Positions 43,094 to 52,381 are shown, counted from the stretch's first letter. The stretch is DNA of 64,000 nt from an uncultured Bacteroidota bacterium (GCA_903853805.1 CAINUN010000085.1:124001-188000), one strand, 5' to 3'. The notes: generated from the letters alone by a model not told the origin. Numbers and translations: made by a program.

Positions 43094-43648
43094 TTAGTTC
43101 AAAACAAAACGTTCGGTTACCAATTCTTTTCCTTTTGCAATTGCTTTTTCATTTTCTGGAATAAGGTTATGGCGGCGTAGCGGTAACGATTTTTCTAAGC
43201 CTTTATGCACGTATTCATCGTCAATCAATGGTTTTATTTTCAAAAAAGCTCCGAGCACAAACATGTTAAAGATTTTAGCGAGTCCAAGTTTGGCTGCTTC
43301 ATCAGCAGCATCAATGGTGTAGATGTTGATGTCAGTTCGGGTAGGATGATGCACAATTCCATTTGGATCGTAAATCAACAATCCGCCGGGCTTCACTGAA
43401 CTTTCAAACTTATCCATCGATTGTTGGTTAAGTATGATGGCAGTATCGAATTTATTGAGGATGGGCGAGCTAATTCTTTCATCGCTGATGATGACGGTGA
43501 CGTTGGCCGTTCCACCGCGCATCTCCGGTCCGTAAGAAGGGAACCAACTCACTTCTTTATCCTGCATCATTCCTGAATAAGCAAGAATTTTTCCCATCGA
43601 AAGAACGCCTTGTCCGCCAAAACCTGCAATGATTATTTCTTCGGTCAT
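43094..43648 (-). CDS. 2-oxoacid:ferredoxin oxidoreductase, gamma subunit
   Basis: A 184-residue protein starting MTEEIIIAGFGGQGVLSMGK, the hallmark of the gamma domain, followed by SWFPSYGPEMRGGTANVTVI. It is the last gene of a four-gene operon in the order delta-alpha-beta-gamma. The complex oxidatively decarboxylates a 2-oxoacid, reducing ferredoxin. Subunit sequence is closest in my judgement to branched-chain (Vor) or 2-oxoglutarate (Kor) types. Substrate cannot be settled. Confidence 0.92.
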   Translation of the reverse strand: MTEEIIIAGFGGQGVLSMGKILAYSGMMQDKEVSWFPSYGPEMRGGTANVTVIISDERISSPILNKFDTAIILNQQSMDKFESSVKPGGLLIYDPNGIVHHPTRTDINIYTIDAADEAAKLGLAKIFNMFVLGAFLKIKPLIDDEYVHKGLEKSLPLRRHNLIPENEKAIAKGKELVTERFVLN

Positions 43649-43668
43649 GATTATTTCTTTTTTAAAAA

Positions 43669-44448
43669 TTAGAGTTTAGGAAGTTTGATATCGCCTAAAG
43701 GATAAGTAGGGAACATGTTGGCTTCCATCCAATCATTTGATTCTTGTGGTGTCATTTTCCAACCCGAATTGCAATTGGAAACAATTTCTACAAAACACAA
43801 ACCACGATTGAGTTTTTGGTACTCAAATGCTTTTTCGATCGCCTTTTTTGTTTTGCGTACATTGGCAGGAGTATGCACTGATTGTCGTGTTACATAAAAG
43901 GTTCCAGGAAGTTGAGCAACAAGTTCTGTAATTTTCAATGGATAACCCATACTTGCCGTATCACGCCCAAAAGGAGATGTAGCGGTTTTCATTCCAGGTA
44001 AAGTTGTAGGTGCCATTTGTCCGCCAGTCATTCCATAAATACCATTGTTGACAAAGAAGATGGCAATGTTTTCTCCTCGATTACATGTGTGTAAAGTTTC
44101 CCCAGTCCCAATTGCTGCAAGGTCGCCATCTCCTTGATAAGTAAATACAAACTTGTTGGGATAAAGACGCTTGATGCCAGTAGCTACAGCAGGCGCACGA
44201 CCGTGTGCTGCTTGCTGCATGTCTATATCCATAAATTCATAAGCAAGTACCGAGCAACCAACAGGAGCAACGCCAATGGTTTCAGATTGAATATTCATCT
44301 CTTCAATCGTTTCCATAATGAGCCGATGTGCAGTACCGTGCCCACAACCTGGGCAATAGGAAAGTGCACAATCCGTCAATAGACAAGTCCTTTCATAGAC
44401 AATATTTTCAGGTGCTATTATTTCTTCGCGAGTAAGTATATCATTCAT
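43669..44448 (-). CDS. 2-oxoacid:ferredoxin oxidoreductase, beta (TPP-binding) subunit
   Basis: A 259-residue subunit with CPGCGHGTAHRLI near the N-terminus and the thiamine pyrophosphate motif GDGDLAAIGTGETLHTCNRG ... NNGIYGMTGGQ. Unlike many beta subunits it has no C-terminal iron-sulfur extension, which is normal for four-subunit enzymes whose clusters reside in the delta ferredoxin. The ATG at 44448 (MNDILTREE) is preferred; a longer frame runs back into the alpha gene. The gap to the alpha subunit gene is 13 bases. Confidence 0.93.
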   Translation of the reverse strand: MNDILTREEIIAPENIVYERTCLLTDCALSYCPGCGHGTAHRLIMETIEEMNIQSETIGVAPVGCSVLAYEFMDIDMQQAAHGRAPAVATGIKRLYPNKFVFTYQGDGDLAAIGTGETLHTCNRGENIAIFFVNNGIYGMTGGQMAPTTLPGMKTATSPFGRDTASMGYPLKITELVAQLPGTFYVTRQSVHTPANVRKTKKAIEKAFEYQKLNRGLCFVEIVSNCNSGWKMTPQESNDWMEANMFPTYPLGDIKLPKL

Positions 44449-44461
44449 AACATGTGGGTCT

Positions 44462-45544
44462 TTAAGAGTGAATAAAATTTTGTTCAAGAACATGAAGCAC
44501 TTCATCGGGCGCTGGAATGATGCCACCCAAACGACCATAATGCTCTACTGGCACAGCTCCATTTACAGCTAGACGAACATCTTCCACCATTTGTCCAGCA
44601 CTCATTTCTATTGCTTGCATTCCTTTCACTTGTTTAGCAAGTCTTGCTAATTCTTTTGACGGGAAAGGGAATAATGTAATAGGGCGTAACAAGCCAACTT
44701 TAATGCCTTTTTCTCTACCAATTGCAACAGCTTTTTGACAAACCCGAGCACTGGATCCATACGCTACAAATAAGTATTCAGCATCATCGCACATAAACTC
44801 TTCAAAGCGAACTTCTGTTTCTTCAATATGCCTGAATTTCTTTTGAAGATTTTGGTTGATAATTTCTTGCTTTACAGGATTGAGGTCAAGGGAAGTAATA
44901 ATGTTACGCTCACGATCAGGTGTTTTTCCAGTAGTAGCCCAAGGATGTAATTTTACAATTTCTTCGTCTGACCAACGAGGAACAGCATCATCAAGTTCAA
45001 CCTTTTCCATCATTTGCCCGATAGCACCATCCGACAACACCATTACTTGAATGCGATGTTTGAATGCCAATTCAAAACCAAGCTTAGCAAAGTCATACAT
45101 TTCTTGAACCGAAGCTGGCGCCAACACAATCATCTTGTAATCACCATGACCTCCACCTTTTACCGATTGAAAATAATCAGACTGAGAGGGTTGAATGGTT
45201 CCCAATCCAGGACCACCTCTGACTACATTTAATAATAAGCAAGGCAACTCAGTTCCCGCCATAAATGAAATGCCTTCCTGCATCAAGCTAATGCCAGGGC
45301 TTGAAGAGGATGTCATTACCCTTTTCCCTGCAGCAGCGCCTCCATAAACCATATGTATAGACGCAATTTCGCTTTCAGCTTGCAGCGTTACCATACCTGT
45401 GCGTTGCTCTGTTGCAGTTGCCATTAAATATTCTAGCACTTCCGATTGTGGTGTGATAGGATAACCAAAATAACCATCGCAGCCAGCGCGGATAACACCT
45501 TCGGCAATGGCTTCATTGCCTTTCATGAGTCTTATTTCTTTCAT
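44462..45544 (-). CDS. 2-oxoacid:ferredoxin oxidoreductase, alpha subunit
   Basis: A 360-residue subunit with LMKGNEAIAEGVIRAGCDGY and FGYPITPQSEVLEYL at the N-terminus, then AESEIASIHMVYGGAAAGKR and TSSSSPGISLMQEG. This is the pyrimidine-binding and core domain of the family; the second half holds the transketolase C-terminal-like domain. It is the separate alpha chain type (VorB/KorA). The ATG at 45544 gives the usual start MKEIRLMKGNEA. Confidence 0.93.
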   Translation of the reverse strand: MKEIRLMKGNEAIAEGVIRAGCDGYFGYPITPQSEVLEYLMATATEQRTGMVTLQAESEIASIHMVYGGAAAGKRVMTSSSSPGISLMQEGISFMAGTELPCLLLNVVRGGPGLGTIQPSQSDYFQSVKGGGHGDYKMIVLAPASVQEMYDFAKLGFELAFKHRIQVMVLSDGAIGQMMEKVELDDAVPRWSDEEIVKLHPWATTGKTPDRERNIITSLDLNPVKQEIINQNLQKKFRHIEETEVRFEEFMCDDAEYLFVAYGSSARVCQKAVAIGREKGIKVGLLRPITLFPFPSKELARLAKQVKGMQAIEMSAGQMVEDVRLAVNGAVPVEHYGRLGGIIPAPDEVLHVLEQNFIHS

Positions 45545-45563
45545 CGTGAAACGATTTTCTATT

Positions 45564-45788
45564 TTAAGCAACTTTTACTCTATATACGGTGATTGCTCCA
45601 TCAGGACAAACCAAACCGCAGTTAGTACAACCATTACAATCTTCATTTACAGTAGTTGCAAAATGATAACCTTTACTGTTTAATCCTGAAGACATAGCGA
45701 TTGTTTTTTCTTTACATACAGGCACACAAAGTTCGCAGCCTTTACATCTTTCGGTATTGACAACGATTTCGCCTTTTACTTTTGCCAT
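45564..45788 (-). CDS. Ferredoxin-like delta subunit with two 4Fe-4S clusters
   Basis: A 74-residue protein with two CxxCxxCxxxCx(K/P) motifs (CKGCELCVPVC and CNGCTNCGLVC), the electron-carrying delta subunit of the oxidoreductase (VorD/KorD type). It starts MAKVKGEIVVNTERC and is the first gene of the operon, 19 bases before the alpha subunit. A longer upstream frame is not supported. Confidence 0.93.
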   Translation of the reverse strand: MAKVKGEIVVNTERCKGCELCVPVCKEKTIAMSSGLNSKGYHFATTVNEDCNGCTNCGLVCPDGAITVYRVKVA

Positions 45789-45919
45789 TTGAAATAAATT
45801 AAGTGGTTCAAAAAAACTAAGTGGATGGTGATGGCTACGAGAAATAGAATGCACCAATTGAGAAACAAAATTATTTGCGAAGTACCGCCCAAAGCATGAT
45901 TTCGGTCAGCGTTTGAAGA

Positions 45920-45944
45920 AATTTTGTAGTTCAATTTTGTAGTT
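45920..45944. repeat. Tandem duplication of AATTTTGTAGTT at the 5' end of the CWC gene
   Basis: Two exact 12-base copies (45920-45931 and 45933-45944) separated by one base. The second copy directly abuts the ATG at 45945. Confidence 0.7.
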
Positions 45945-46133
45945 ATGGAATCAAAAACATTAATCGACGAGCAAAAGATTTGTCCTAGTTGCAAGACAAG
46001 TTTTATTTGCAATCCTGCTGAATGTTGGTGCAGCAATCTTCCTGAAAAATTGCCGATGCTTGAAACAGGGGAATGTTATTGCCCTTCATGCATCGAAGAA
46101 ATTCTTGACAAGAAAAAAGGTGCACCGATGTAG
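45945..46133 (+). CDS. Cysteine-rich CWC family small protein
   Basis: A 62-residue protein with eight cysteines arranged CPSCKTSFICNPAECWCSNL ... CYCPSCIEE, the cysteine-rich CWC family (the middle CWC triplet is present). Probably it binds zinc; the function is unknown. The ATG at 45945 follows two exact 12-base repeats. It is divergent from the oxidoreductase operon and ends 119 bases before the PaaG-like gene. Confidence 0.88.
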   Translation: MESKTLIDEQKICPSCKTSFICNPAECWCSNLPEKLPMLETGECYCPSCIEEILDKKKGAPM

Positions 46134-46252
46134 TGTTATTAAAGGATTGTTATTGGGGTTCCCTTTTTAGTATCAATTATTGTAAGAAACTGATGTTAAT
46201 TGATTAAGTTAACTACAAAAATTAATTGCACATTTGCAACAATCCACCATTT

Positions 46253-47029
46253 ATGAGTTCCATCTTATTTCATAAAGAAAATGGGGTTGGCTACATTTCT
46301 CTCAACCGCCCTGAAAAATTCAACAGTTTTAATCGAGAAATGGCATTGGCATTGCAAGTGGCACTTGATGATTGTGAGCAAGACGATGCTGTTCGTTGTA
46401 TTTATATCACTGGTATTGGCAAAGCTTTTTGTGCTGGACAAGACCTTAGTGAAGCAACAGATGCTACTGGACCCAACCTCGAAACTATTGTGTCAGAACA
46501 TTACAACCCAATAGTGTTACGCATTCGACAAATTGAGAAACCAATTGTGGCTGCTGTAAATGGAGTGGCTGCTGGCGCTGGCGCCAATATTGCCCTTGCA
46601 TGTGATGTTGTCGTTGCTTGTGAGTCTGCTTGTTTTATTCAAGCTTTCAGTAAAATAGCTTTGATACCTGATAGTGGTGGAACATATACTCTGCCAAGAT
46701 TGATTGGTTTACAAAGAGCTTCTGCACTTATGATGACAGGCGAAAAAGTGATCGCTACCGAGGCCTTGAATATGGGTATGATATTCAAGGTTTATAGTGA
46801 TGCTTCATTTGAAATCGAAAGTAAAAAGATGTCCTTACAATTGTCTCAAATGCCTACCAAAGGGCTTGGGCTAACAAAAAGGCTACTCAACGAAACATAC
46901 ATAAATAATTTAGCACAGCAACTTGAAAGAGAAAAGGAGCTGCAAGTTGAAGCTGGTGCTAGTGAAGATTTTAAGGAAGGAGTAAGTGCTTTTCTAGAAA
47001 AAAGAAAACCTGATTTTAAAGGAAAATAA
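46253..47029 (+). CDS. Enoyl-CoA hydratase/isomerase family protein, PaaG-like
   Basis: A 258-residue crotonase: GVGYISLNRPEKFNSFNREM, FCAGQDLSEA, AAVNGVAAGAGANIALACD (oxyanion hole) and IALIPDSGGTYTLPRLIG with the catalytic acidic residue. The GQDL and PDSGGTYTLPR pattern points to PaaG, the ring-opening isomerase of phenylacetate catabolism, rather than FadB-type hydratases. A PaaY-like gene is about 18 kb away, but the paaABCDE oxygenase is absent here. The ATG at 46253 is favoured; a TTG-type near-consensus -7 element (CACATTTG) lies 16 bases before it. Confidence 0.88.
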   Translation: MSSILFHKENGVGYISLNRPEKFNSFNREMALALQVALDDCEQDDAVRCIYITGIGKAFCAGQDLSEATDATGPNLETIVSEHYNPIVLRIRQIEKPIVAAVNGVAAGAGANIALACDVVVACESACFIQAFSKIALIPDSGGTYTLPRLIGLQRASALMMTGEKVIATEALNMGMIFKVYSDASFEIESKKMSLQLSQMPTKGLGLTKRLLNETYINNLAQQLEREKELQVEAGASEDFKEGVSAFLEKRKPDFKGK

Positions 47030-47040
47030 TCTGCGTTTAT

Positions 47041-47580
47041 TCACAACCAATCTTTTTTCAGAATACCCGCAACAATAATATCTTTAAACACAGCATTCTG
47101 TAAATAACTTTCGCGAAGAACACCTTCTACTTTTGCATGAAGTCTGTTGGCTAGGTTCGCACTTCTTAAGTTTTCTGGTACAAACCTAATTTCAATTTTA
47201 TTTAGGTCAAGTTCTTGGAAAATGTAGTTAATAAAATGCTTTGCGCATTGATGCATTAAGCCTTTCCCTTCATAATCTTTGTCAAGCCAATAGCCAATGT
47301 GCGCTTGTCTTAGATGATGATTCCAGTTCAACATGCCAATCCCACCAATTATAAATCCTTTGAAGAAAATGCCCATTGCAATACCTTCTTGCATTTCCAA
47401 TTGATAAAGAGAATCAAGAATAAATTTTTCAGAATCTTTTACAGTTTGTGTAGCATCCACCCATTGAAGCCAAAGACGAAGATGCTCACGATTGTTATTG
47501 ATTGCAGCAAATAAATTTTCAGCATCAACAACTTCATAATTTCGCAGAACCAAATCTTCACTAAATTTGATAAGGGGCAT
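47041..47580 (-). CDS. RimJ/RimL-type GNAT N-acetyltransferase
   Basis: A 179-residue GNAT protein. It begins LVLRNYEVVDAENLFAAINN like ribosomal-protein-serine acetyltransferases (RimL), with the HIGYWLDKDYEGKGLMHQCAK acetyl-CoA loop and the C-terminal IEIRFVPENLRSANLANRLH. Substrate unknown; ribosomal protein, aminoacyl or peptide acetylation are all possible. It follows purH by 12 bases on the same strand and may be cotranscribed. Confidence 0.9.
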   Translation of the reverse strand: MPLIKFSEDLVLRNYEVVDAENLFAAINNNREHLRLWLQWVDATQTVKDSEKFILDSLYQLEMQEGIAMGIFFKGFIIGGIGMLNWNHHLRQAHIGYWLDKDYEGKGLMHQCAKHFINYIFQELDLNKIEIRFVPENLRSANLANRLHAKVEGVLRESYLQNAVFKDIIVAGILKKDWL

Positions 47581-47592
47581 AATACTTAAATA

Positions 47593-49107
47593 TTAGTGTT
47601 TGAAATGGCGCATACCTGTCATTACCAACGCCATCCCTTTTTCTTTGCAGAAGGTAAATGTATCGTTATCACGCACTGAACCACCTGGTTGAATGATGGC
47701 TGTTATGCCTGCTTCATGAGCCATTCGAGCACAATCATCAAACGGGAAGAAAGCATCGGAAGCCAATACTGCACCCTCTAATGAAAATCCAAATTGCTTT
47801 GACTTGTCAATTGCTTGACGAAGCGCGTCCACTCGACTAGTTTGCCCACAACCTTTCCCCAATAACATACCATCTTTCACCAAGGCAATTGCATTGCTCT
47901 TCAAATGTTTGCAAATAATGTTTGCAAATTCCAAGTCTTGTTTTTCTGTTTTAATTGTTGTGCGCCCACCTTGTTCTTGCCAATATTCATGGTTGCCTTT
48001 ATCAGCTGCTTGAACAAGGACACCGTTTAATATACGCTTAAATTCTCTCTCTGGATAGAGGGATTTTTTCTGAAAAAGGAGAATTCTGTTTTTCTTTTTG
48101 CTCAACAATTCCAATGCATCATCATCGTATCCAGGAGAAATTAAAATTTCAAAAAATAATTCATTAACTTTTTGAGCAATTTCAAGTCGAATAATTTGGT
48201 TAGTCACCAGTACTCCACCAAATGCGCTTTCAGGATCACAAGACAAAGCTTTATCCCATGCTGCCAAGCCATTTTCAGCAATTGCAATACCACAAACATT
48301 TGTATGTTTGATAATGGCAAATGTCGGCTCAGATAATTCAGCAATTATCTGACAAGCAGCATCAACATCCACAAGGTTATTATAAGAAAGTTCTTTGCCA
48401 TTGAGCTTATCAAACAATTCATCTATATCACCATAAAATGCTGCTTGTTGATGAGGATTTTCTCCATAACGAAGTGATTGGCGATTGCCTAATGAAAGTT
48501 GGAAAGAACTTCCTCCCATTTGTTTTAAAAAGTAATCAGAAATAGCAACATCGTAATGAGCAACTATTTCAAAAGCTTTTACAGCGAAGAGTTTTCTTTG
48601 TTCGAGTGAAGTAGTGCCTTTTTGTTCTTGCAATAAATTCACCAAAGTTTCGTACTCAATTTTTGCTGCCACTACCAACACATCTTGATGATTTTTAGCA
48701 GCTGCGCGAATCATTGACGGACCACCAATGTCTATCTTCTCAATAATTGCTTTTTCATCGCTTGTGTTTTTTACTGTTTCTTCAAATGGATAGAGGTCAA
48801 CAATCACCAAATCCATCAAAGGAATTTCAAACTCAACAACATGTTTTTGGTCATCATCAAAATCTCTTCTTGCCAAAATGCCTCCAAAAATCTTTGGATG
48901 TAAGGTCTTAACACGTCCTCCTAAAATACTTGGATAATTCGTAACAGATTCAGCTGAAACACAAGGCAAACCAAGTCCCTCTATAAAGGCTTGAGTACCA
49001 CCTGTACTAAAAATGGTAACACCCAACTCATGCAAAGTACGAACGACCGGTTCTAAACCATCTTTATAAAAAACGGAGATAAGGGCAGATTGAATTTTTC
49101 GGTTCAT
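47593..49107 (-). CDS. purH: Bifunctional AICAR formyltransferase / IMP cyclohydrolase
   Basis: A 504-residue protein. The N-terminal MGS-like IMP cyclohydrolase domain (residues 1-190) has STGGTQAFIE and GGRVKTLHPKIFGGIL, and the AICAR transformylase domain carries the conserved LRYGENPHQQAAFYG, IKHTNVCGIA and DAFFPFDD. It performs the last two steps of de novo IMP synthesis using 10-formyl-THF, the product of FolD. The ATG at 49107 lies 25 bases after a perfect -7 element. Confidence 0.96.
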   Translation of the reverse strand: MNRKIQSALISVFYKDGLEPVVRTLHELGVTIFSTGGTQAFIEGLGLPCVSAESVTNYPSILGGRVKTLHPKIFGGILARRDFDDDQKHVVEFEIPLMDLVIVDLYPFEETVKNTSDEKAIIEKIDIGGPSMIRAAAKNHQDVLVVAAKIEYETLVNLLQEQKGTTSLEQRKLFAVKAFEIVAHYDVAISDYFLKQMGGSSFQLSLGNRQSLRYGENPHQQAAFYGDIDELFDKLNGKELSYNNLVDVDAACQIIAELSEPTFAIIKHTNVCGIAIAENGLAAWDKALSCDPESAFGGVLVTNQIIRLEIAQKVNELFFEILISPGYDDDALELLSKKKNRILLFQKKSLYPEREFKRILNGVLVQAADKGNHEYWQEQGGRTTIKTEKQDLEFANIICKHLKSNAIALVKDGMLLGKGCGQTSRVDALRQAIDKSKQFGFSLEGAVLASDAFFPFDDCARMAHEAGITAIIQPGGSVRDNDTFTFCKEKGMALVMTGMRHFKH

Positions 49108-49132
49108 AATTCAGTTGTTTGAAAAGACGGCG

Positions 49133-49140
49133 CAAAGTTA
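49133..49140 (-). promoter_or_regulatory. Promoter -7 element (TAACTTTG) of purH
   Basis: Full TAnnTTTG match on the minus strand, 25 bases before the ATG. No purine riboswitch or other regulatory structure was noticed. Confidence 0.65.
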
Positions 49141-49160
49141 ATTAAAACCAAGCGTGAGTT

Positions 49161-51236
49161 TTACTCAAAAACGAAGGCTCCATCCAACATTACTAAATGT
49201 AAAGGTATTTGTAATCGGTTGCAACTGTCTTTCCATTGCTCCATGATATATCTCTTTTGCTTGCCAGCAATTATGAGTTTTTTGAAGGCAAAGGATTTTT
49301 GTAAGTCAACCGCATTGAATTTTTTCAAAGGATATTTCAACACCAAATAATCTATGGGAAAGGTTTGCAAAGAATCTAAGCTTAAAGGTTCATTCAAGAA
49401 CAAAAAATTCTTTCCATTCAATGAAATAATTGGCTGAACCCAATCATTCCCTTTTTGCCAAGAACGCAAAGCAATATGTGCTTCTTTAGTTGCGAAATCT
49501 TTGTCGGCATTGAAAGCACTGTCTTCTATTAGAGGGTAATATTTTCTTCCGGAAATCAATTCAGCGTAATTTCTTTTCCCTGTGTTATAAACTATTAGTT
49601 TTTGTTGATGGATTGCTTTCCAATTATCATGAGTAATGAAGCCTAGCAAAAGCAATAAAGCTAGCTCACCCAATAGCAAAGCTTTGCCTATTTTCTTCAT
49701 TACGAAAACGGCGAAGCAGGTAATGGTAATGTATAATAGAGTGACTTCCGTGAGTGATAGAAAAAGATGCCGTAAAAAATCAGGATTTAAAGATTGAAAC
49801 CATTGAACCAAACCATTGAACACAACTACTATGAATGTGATTATTGCTGCTAGCAATTTTGCAAGCAAACCAAACTTACTTACTAGCACCAAGACAAGCC
49901 CAAGAATCAAAACCGCACCCATGAACATGTAAGCAAACAAATTGGCGAATAAAAACATAGTGGGTAAAAGATGATAGTAGAAAATGACCAGTGGCGCCAC
50001 TAAGATTTCTGCCGCTATACTTGCTGCCATTGCTTGCCACAAAGAGCGAAAAATTTTATTACGGGGAGTCCACCAATTGCAAATGGGAAGGTAGAATAGA
50101 ATGAGCGATAACACTGCAATAAATGACAATTGAAATCCTACAGCAAACAACCACATAGGTTCATAAAGCAACATGAAAAAACCTGTTGCTAATAATTGAT
50201 TGAGTGGCTGTTTGTTTTTTTGAACAATCATGCCTAATGCAAGGAATGAAAACATGACCGCAGCTCTAACTGCTGAAGTGGGCGCACCGGCAACTGCCAC
50301 ATAAAAACACACTAAAGGCACAGCAATCAAATACTTTACTGCTTCGTATCTTTTGTTTTTTATCCAAAACAACAAAACAGAAATGAACCAAAAGAAGACC
50401 ATCACGTGTGAACCAGAAATGGCGACGATATGAATAATACCAGTTTCGGAATAACTTTGACGTAGCCCAGCATCAAAATTTACTTCATCGCCAAGAAGCA
50501 TTGCCTGCATTAAACCAAGGGTTGCACTGTCTTTGATATATTGTTCCAAAGCAGCCATTGCCCAATCATGTGTTGCCTGAATCACTTGAGGTTCGTTAGG
50601 TGCAGCTTGAATTAATGCAATATCTTTTCTTGCGATAAACTCCTGCAAACCGATTCCATTCCAACGGCAAAACCTAGCAAAATCAAACTCAAAAGGATTG
50701 CCTGAATTTTTGATGAGCGTCCACTTGTTGGGAACCAATATATTATCTCCTTGATGAAAATTAAAGGGCAAACTATCTCGATAAACATACACGAACGCTA
50801 TGCCTTTTGTTGCTGATGCTTCTTTCGATGAAACTGCTTTTTCAATAGCAATTTTCAGTTTCCATGTTTTCTCCCGCAACAAAGGCTTGTCTAATATTCT
50901 TCCAGCAAAAACATCAGCACTTTTAGTAAAATTTCCAAACCATAAAGGGTTGTGAGTAAAGTTGTTTTTAGCGCACACCCACCACCCCAATAGAAATACT
51001 GCACAATGAAGCAAAATGAATTGACTGAACTTGATAAAACTGGTTCTATGCTTGAAGAAATTGAAGACAAGAATAAACACCCAAAAGAATGAAAATGCTA
51101 TAAGTAAATACCTTTCTCCAATACAAGGCAACCAGTTTAATTCATAGAAAACAATAGACAAAATGAGAGGCAGCAGGAACTTGAAGAAGGGTGCTTCTTC
51201 CCAAAAAAATACTTTGGTTTTTTTCCATGCTTGCAT
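49161..51236 (-). CDS. comEC: ComEC/Rec2-family DNA uptake channel
   Basis: A 691-residue membrane protein. Two or three N-terminal helices lead to a DUF4131 (OB-like) domain at about 90-200, and the competence domain spans about 230-510 with the motif HIVAISGSHVMVF and AGAPTSAVRAAVMF. The C-terminal 170 residues have only a weak metallo-beta-lactamase-like look and no HxHxDH signature, as is usual for Bacteroidota ComEC. Homologues transport single-stranded DNA during natural transformation. It precedes purH on the same strand but has a separate upstream region. Confidence 0.9.
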   Translation of the reverse strand: MQAWKKTKVFFWEEAPFFKFLLPLILSIVFYELNWLPCIGERYLLIAFSFFWVFILVFNFFKHRTSFIKFSQFILLHCAVFLLGWWVCAKNNFTHNPLWFGNFTKSADVFAGRILDKPLLREKTWKLKIAIEKAVSSKEASATKGIAFVYVYRDSLPFNFHQGDNILVPNKWTLIKNSGNPFEFDFARFCRWNGIGLQEFIARKDIALIQAAPNEPQVIQATHDWAMAALEQYIKDSATLGLMQAMLLGDEVNFDAGLRQSYSETGIIHIVAISGSHVMVFFWFISVLLFWIKNKRYEAVKYLIAVPLVCFYVAVAGAPTSAVRAAVMFSFLALGMIVQKNKQPLNQLLATGFFMLLYEPMWLFAVGFQLSFIAVLSLILFYLPICNWWTPRNKIFRSLWQAMAASIAAEILVAPLVIFYYHLLPTMFLFANLFAYMFMGAVLILGLVLVLVSKFGLLAKLLAAIITFIVVVFNGLVQWFQSLNPDFLRHLFLSLTEVTLLYITITCFAVFVMKKIGKALLLGELALLLLLGFITHDNWKAIHQQKLIVYNTGKRNYAELISGRKYYPLIEDSAFNADKDFATKEAHIALRSWQKGNDWVQPIISLNGKNFLFLNEPLSLDSLQTFPIDYLVLKYPLKKFNAVDLQKSFAFKKLIIAGKQKRYIMEQWKDSCNRLQIPLHLVMLDGAFVFE

Positions 51237-51279
51237 GCATTCTCTTTATCGTAGAAAAATACAAACTCTTTTTAAGAAA

Positions 51280-51315
51280 CAAAAATGGCAATAATCTTTT
51301 CAGACAATTGCCATT
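51280..51315 (-). terminator. Intrinsic terminator of the moxR gene
   Basis: Stem AATGGCAAT / ATTGCCATT (51284-51292 and 51307-51315), 14-base loop, with A-run on the left. It lies 25 bases after the MoxR stop. Confidence 0.65.
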
Positions 51316-51339
51316 GAATATTTTTAAAAATAAAACCTA

Positions 51340-52347
51340 CTAAGGTACTTCAACTGAATTCAAGATTTCGTTGAGGATATTGACGCTTGTTACGTTTTCG
51401 GCTTCGGCTTCGTAAGTGATGCCTATGCGGTGGCGCATCACATCGTGGCACACTGCGCGCACATCTTCAGGAATTACATATCCACGGCGCTTAATAAATG
51501 CATAGGCTTTTGCTGCCAATGCCAAACTAATGCTTGCGCGTGGCGATGCACCATAACTTATCAACGGCTTGAGGCGTGGCAACTTATAATCTTCAGGGAA
51601 GCGAGTAGCAAAAACGATGTCGAGAATGTATTGTTCAATTTTCTCGTCCATATACACCTCGCGCACGAGTTTTCTTGCCTTAATAATGTCATCGGTCGTC
51701 ACCACAGGGTTAATTTTTGCCATTCCCTGCGGGTTCAGGTTATAGCGAATGATTTGTTTTTCCTCTTCTTGTCGAGGATAAGAAATCACCACCTTCAACA
51801 TGAAACGATCTACCTGCGCTTCGGGCAATTCGTAAGTTCCTTCTTGCTCAATAGGGTTTTGCGTGGCAAGCACCAAGAAAGGCTCTTCGAGTTTGTAGGT
51901 ATAATCGCCAATAGTTACCTGCTTTTCTTGCATGGCTTCGAGCAAAGCACTTTGCACTTTTGCCGGTGCGCGGTTAATCTCATCTGCCAACACAAAATTG
52001 GCGAAGATGGGACCTTTTCTCACCGCAAACTTGTGCTCTTGAGGGTTATAAATCATAGTACCCAACACATCGGCAGGCAGTAAGTCGGGCGTAAACTGAA
52101 TACGTGCAAAACGACCATGAATAGCTGCTGCCAAAGACTTGATGGCAAGTGTTTTAGCCAAGCCAGGTACGCCTTCAAGCAACACATGCCCGTTGGCTAA
52201 TAAGCCAATGAGTAATCGTTCTACCATGTGTTTTTGACCCACCACGGCTTTGTTGAGTTCCATCATCAACAAGTCAATGAAAGCACTTTGTTGATTGATT
52301 CGTTCGTTTAATTCTCTGATGTCAACTGAAGAAGCTGTCTGCTCCAT
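51340..52347 (-). CDS. MoxR-family AAA+ ATPase
   Basis: A 335-residue AAA ATPase: LLEGVPGLAKTLAIK (Walker A), VLADEINRAPAKVQSALLEAM (Walker B and MoxR signature), LVLATQNPIEQEGTYELPEAQ and DRFMLKV. MoxR proteins act as chaperones that mature other proteins together with vWA partners. In Bacteroidota moxR is usually followed by DUF58 and BatA/BatB vWA genes; here it stands alone between a consensus promoter and a terminator. The ATG at 52347 is chosen because the upstream frame runs through the -7 element. Confidence 0.9.
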   Translation of the reverse strand: MEQTASSVDIRELNERINQQSAFIDLLMMELNKAVVGQKHMVERLLIGLLANGHVLLEGVPGLAKTLAIKSLAAAIHGRFARIQFTPDLLPADVLGTMIYNPQEHKFAVRKGPIFANFVLADEINRAPAKVQSALLEAMQEKQVTIGDYTYKLEEPFLVLATQNPIEQEGTYELPEAQVDRFMLKVVISYPRQEEEKQIIRYNLNPQGMAKINPVVTTDDIIKARKLVREVYMDEKIEQYILDIVFATRFPEDYKLPRLKPLISYGASPRASISLALAAKAYAFIKRRGYVIPEDVRAVCHDVMRHRIGITYEAEAENVTSVNILNEILNSVEVP

Positions 52348-52381
52348 ATCTATTTGTTTTTCTAAGAAAATAAGTGAAAGC

